The translations under genes were made by a program, and so were the position numbers. A stretch of 6,817 nt of DNA from DATKEH01 sp035546355 (GTDB lineage: Bacteria > Acidobacteriota > Thermoanaerobaculia > Multivoradales > JAIOJS01). Location: positions 1-6,817 of the forward strand of contig DATKEH010000162.1 in NCBI GenBank assembly GCA_035546355.1, given 5' to 3'. Each line of letters begins with the position of its first letter. The stretch's first letter is position 1. This document shows positions 5,761-6,817 of the stretch, one piece after another. The notes below the pieces were generated by a model, which was given only the letters and a program-made list of their open reading frames with translations, ran no database searches and was not told the DNA's origin.

Positions 5761-5858
5761 TGGGAGCCTGCGCGGCAGAACCACGCGGTCGCGTTGCGAG
5801 CGCCTTGGGGCTGGATGCAAGGCGCGCGACCCACGCGGTTCTGCCGCGCAGGCTCCTA
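5761..5858. repeat. 98-bp palindromic element upstream of ruvC (REP/MITE-like)
   Basis: GGAGCCTGCGCGGCAGAACC (5763-5782) is matched by its exact reverse complement at 5837-5856. Further in, TCGCG (5789-5793) pairs with CGCGA (5825-5829), and GCGCCTTG (5800-5807) pairs with CAAGGCGC (5818-5825, sharing one base). The apical loop is GGGCTGGATG (5808-5817). The arms are interrupted by an internal loop in which CCACGCGGT occurs as a direct repeat (5781-5789 and 5831-5839), and by a bulge at 5794-5799. There is no ORF, target-site duplication or T-run that would make it an IS or a terminator. It lies 21 bases upstream of the ruvC GTG. The shape is that of dispersed hairpin repeats (REP/BIME, small MITEs); that it is dispersed in the genome is inference. 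Confidence 0.75.
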
Positions 5859-5922
5859 GTCGCCGTGCTGTCGGGGGGAGGGTCGAGCGGCATGCCGAAC
5901 GTCGGTCGGGTCGTCTGCGGAG

Positions 5923-5928
5923 ATTGTA
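5923..5928 (-). promoter_or_regulatory. Possible -10 box for ruvC
   Basis: On the minus strand TACAAT, in GATACAATCTCC, is a good -10 box in an otherwise GC-rich intergenic stretch. No convincing -35 lies 16-18 bases upstream. If used, the ruvC mRNA would carry a leader of about 175 nt containing the whole 5761-5858 hairpin. Confidence 0.35.
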
Positions 5929-5976
5929 TCGGAACCGCCCGGGTCCCTGCGCTCGCATCCGCCCCGCCGCCCGCGT

Positions 5977-5997
5977 GGCTCCGCCACCGGCGGAACC
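5977..5997. repeat. Short hairpin in the divergent intergenic region
   Basis: TCCGCC (5980-5985) and GGCGGA (5989-5994) pair around ACC, and the stem extends to 5977/5997 with one mismatch. It lies between the proposed ruvC and receiver-gene promoters, 12 bases before the -35 box of the latter. It could be a regulatory site or chance in GC-rich DNA. Confidence 0.35.
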
Positions 5998-6008
5998 GCC
6001 TCTCACAA

Positions 6009-6037
6009 TTGACTGCTATGCTGTCGGGTGCTACAAA
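6009..6037 (+). promoter_or_regulatory. Sigma70-type promoter of the receiver-domain gene
   Basis: TTGACT (6009-6014), a 17-base spacer and TACAAA (6032-6037) preceded by TGC form a good extended -10 promoter. Transcription would start near 6044, giving a leader of about 22 nt. GGGAG (6055-6059) lies 6 bases before the ATG. The ribosome site is part of the 8-bp palindrome GGAGCTCC (6056-6063). Confidence 0.7.
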
Positions 6038-6065
6038 AGAACGCTTACTCAGCCGGGAGCTCCTG

Positions 6066-6817
6066 ATGGCGTCGATCCTCGTCTACGAGCAGGACAAGCG
6101 CACCGTCGAGCGGATCCACGACGCCCTCGGCGCCGAGGGGTGGCAGGTCCACGCCGTCGCCGACGCCGCGGCCGTCGGCCAGGCGCTGGCCGCCGGCACC
6201 CCCGACCTGGTGCTCATCGACGTCGAGGCGGCGGACGCCGACACGCTGCTCGCTTCGCTCGGCCGCGGCGAAGCGCCCGCGGTGCTCGCCATGGTGGGCG
6301 AGACGGCGGGGGCGCCGCCGGGCATCGAGGTGCTACGCAAGCCCTTCGAGGAGGTGGCGTTGCGCTCGGCGGTGCGGAGCTGCCTGGGGCGGTCGCAGCG
6401 ACTGGCCGCCCAGCTGGCCGCCGAGGCGGCCGCGCGGGCGGGAGCACAGCTGACGTCGCAGGAGCTCTTCGGCGACATGATCGCCGAGGTGGAGGAGGAG
6501 GTGGCGGCGTCGGCGCCGCCGCCGCGCGCCGCCGCCGTCGACTCCGAGGTCGAGAGGCGGCTGGAACAGTCCCTCTCGGGGGTGCTCGCCACCCCCAAGG
6601 CGGCGGCCGGCCAGGGCATCGCCGCCAGGGCCCGCGCGCGCAAGGCCGACGCCGATGCCGACGTCGACGACCTCCTCACCCAGACGCTGTCGGGCCTCGG
6701 AGTGGCGCCGCGGCAGCGGCCGCGGGCGACGGTGCGGGCCGAGCCCGCAACGCCGCCCGAGCCGCCGAGCGTCGCGCCGCCGCCGGCTTCTCCCCCTGCC
6801 GCCACGCCGGCCGAGAC
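6066..6817 (+). CDS. Receiver-domain protein with Ala/Pro-rich extension (partial, 3' end missing)
   Basis: From the ATG at 6066 the frame is open to the window edge (250 complete codons) with third positions nearly all G or C. Residues 1-108 look like a CheY-type receiver: ASILVYEQD (strand 1), PDLVLIDVE with D52 as the expected phospho-acceptor, and VLRKPFEE with the conserved K92-P93. Two sites are degenerate: the acidic pair reads E8-Q9 and the switch Thr/Ser after strand 4 (PAVLAMVGE) is not evident, so phosphorylation-dependent switching is doubtful. Residues 109-145 are helical (QRLAAQLAAEAAARAG, SQELFGDMIAEVEEE). The rest is disordered, Ala/Pro/Arg-rich, with two similar short motifs, LEQSLSGVL (166-174) and LTQTLSGLG (204-212). 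A DNA-binding output domain is not visible; any output domain lies beyond the window. Promoter and ribosome site support the start. It is divergent from ruvC. Function unknown beyond the domain. Confidence 0.75.
   Translation, partial: MASILVYEQDKRTVERIHDALGAEGWQVHAVADAAAVGQALAAGTPDLVLIDVEAADADTLLASLGRGEAPAVLAMVGETAGAPPGIEVLRKPFEEVALRSAVRSCLGRSQRLAAQLAAEAAARAGAQLTSQELFGDMIAEVEEEVAASAPPPRAAAVDSEVERRLEQSLSGVLATPKAAAGQGIAARARARKADADADVDDLLTQTLSGLGVAPRQRPRATVRAEPATPPEPPSVAPPPASPPAATPAE

Noticed and set aside
5740..6006. N-terminal extension of RuvC to the ATG at 6006
   Set aside because: The extension is Arg-rich, runs through the palindromic element, and RuvC proteins begin a few residues before the DPG motif; the GTG at 5739 gives the normal length.
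6083..6805. Minus-strand frame of 240 codons, Ala/Ser-rich
   Set aside because: It is antisense to the receiver-domain gene, which has a promoter, ribosome site and recognisable receiver pattern.

Overview
The window is strongly GC-rich, with third codon positions almost always G or C. Gene content is bacterial and didermic: a TonB/ExbB/ExbD energiser, a periplasmic TPR protein and a PatA-like (DUF4388) protein. This combination is common in Acidobacteriota and in the former Deltaproteobacteria. I lean towards Acidobacteriota, but that is inference and nothing in the window proves a taxon.

Layout. Positions 1-124 may hold the last codons of a plus-strand gene (weak). Positions 125-502 hold no convincing gene and are packed with GC-rich inverted repeats. 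A terminator-like hairpin at 503-539 closes the main minus-strand cluster. Read in its own direction the cluster runs from 5031 down to 572: ExbB/TolQ-type proton channel (GTG start), two tandem ExbD/TolR-type proteins, TonB, a DUF4388 protein and a secreted TPR protein with a coiled-coil tail. The first five genes are 12-26 bases apart and almost certainly co-transcribed. A 113-base gap precedes the TPR gene. A good sigma70-type promoter lies at 5175-5204. Its -35 box sits in a perfect 10-bp palindrome, and it drives a leader of about 135 nt.

Upstream on the same strand is ruvC (5230-5739), the Holliday junction resolvase, with all four catalytic acids. Just before its start is a 98-bp nearly self-complementary element (5761-5858) that looks like a dispersed palindromic repeat. 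A divergent plus-strand gene begins at 6066 behind a clear promoter and runs off the window. It encodes a degenerate receiver domain followed by a low-complexity Ala/Pro-rich region.

How the genes work together. ExbB and the two ExbDs should form a proton-driven inner-membrane stator. TonB would carry its force across the periplasm, and the exported TPR protein could be a periplasmic scaffold or partner. The DUF4388 protein is probably cytoplasmic and may be regulatory. The gene set is ordinary for TonB-dependent uptake, but one channel, two TolR-type subunits, a TonB domain and a TPR protein also partly recall the Agl-Glt gliding machinery of Myxococcus. I see no CRISPR array, transposase, tRNA or rRNA. 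I did not find a clearly new system; the best leads are the palindromic element at ruvC, the duplicated ExbD core and the ExbB-ExbD-ExbD-TonB-DUF4388-TPR set.
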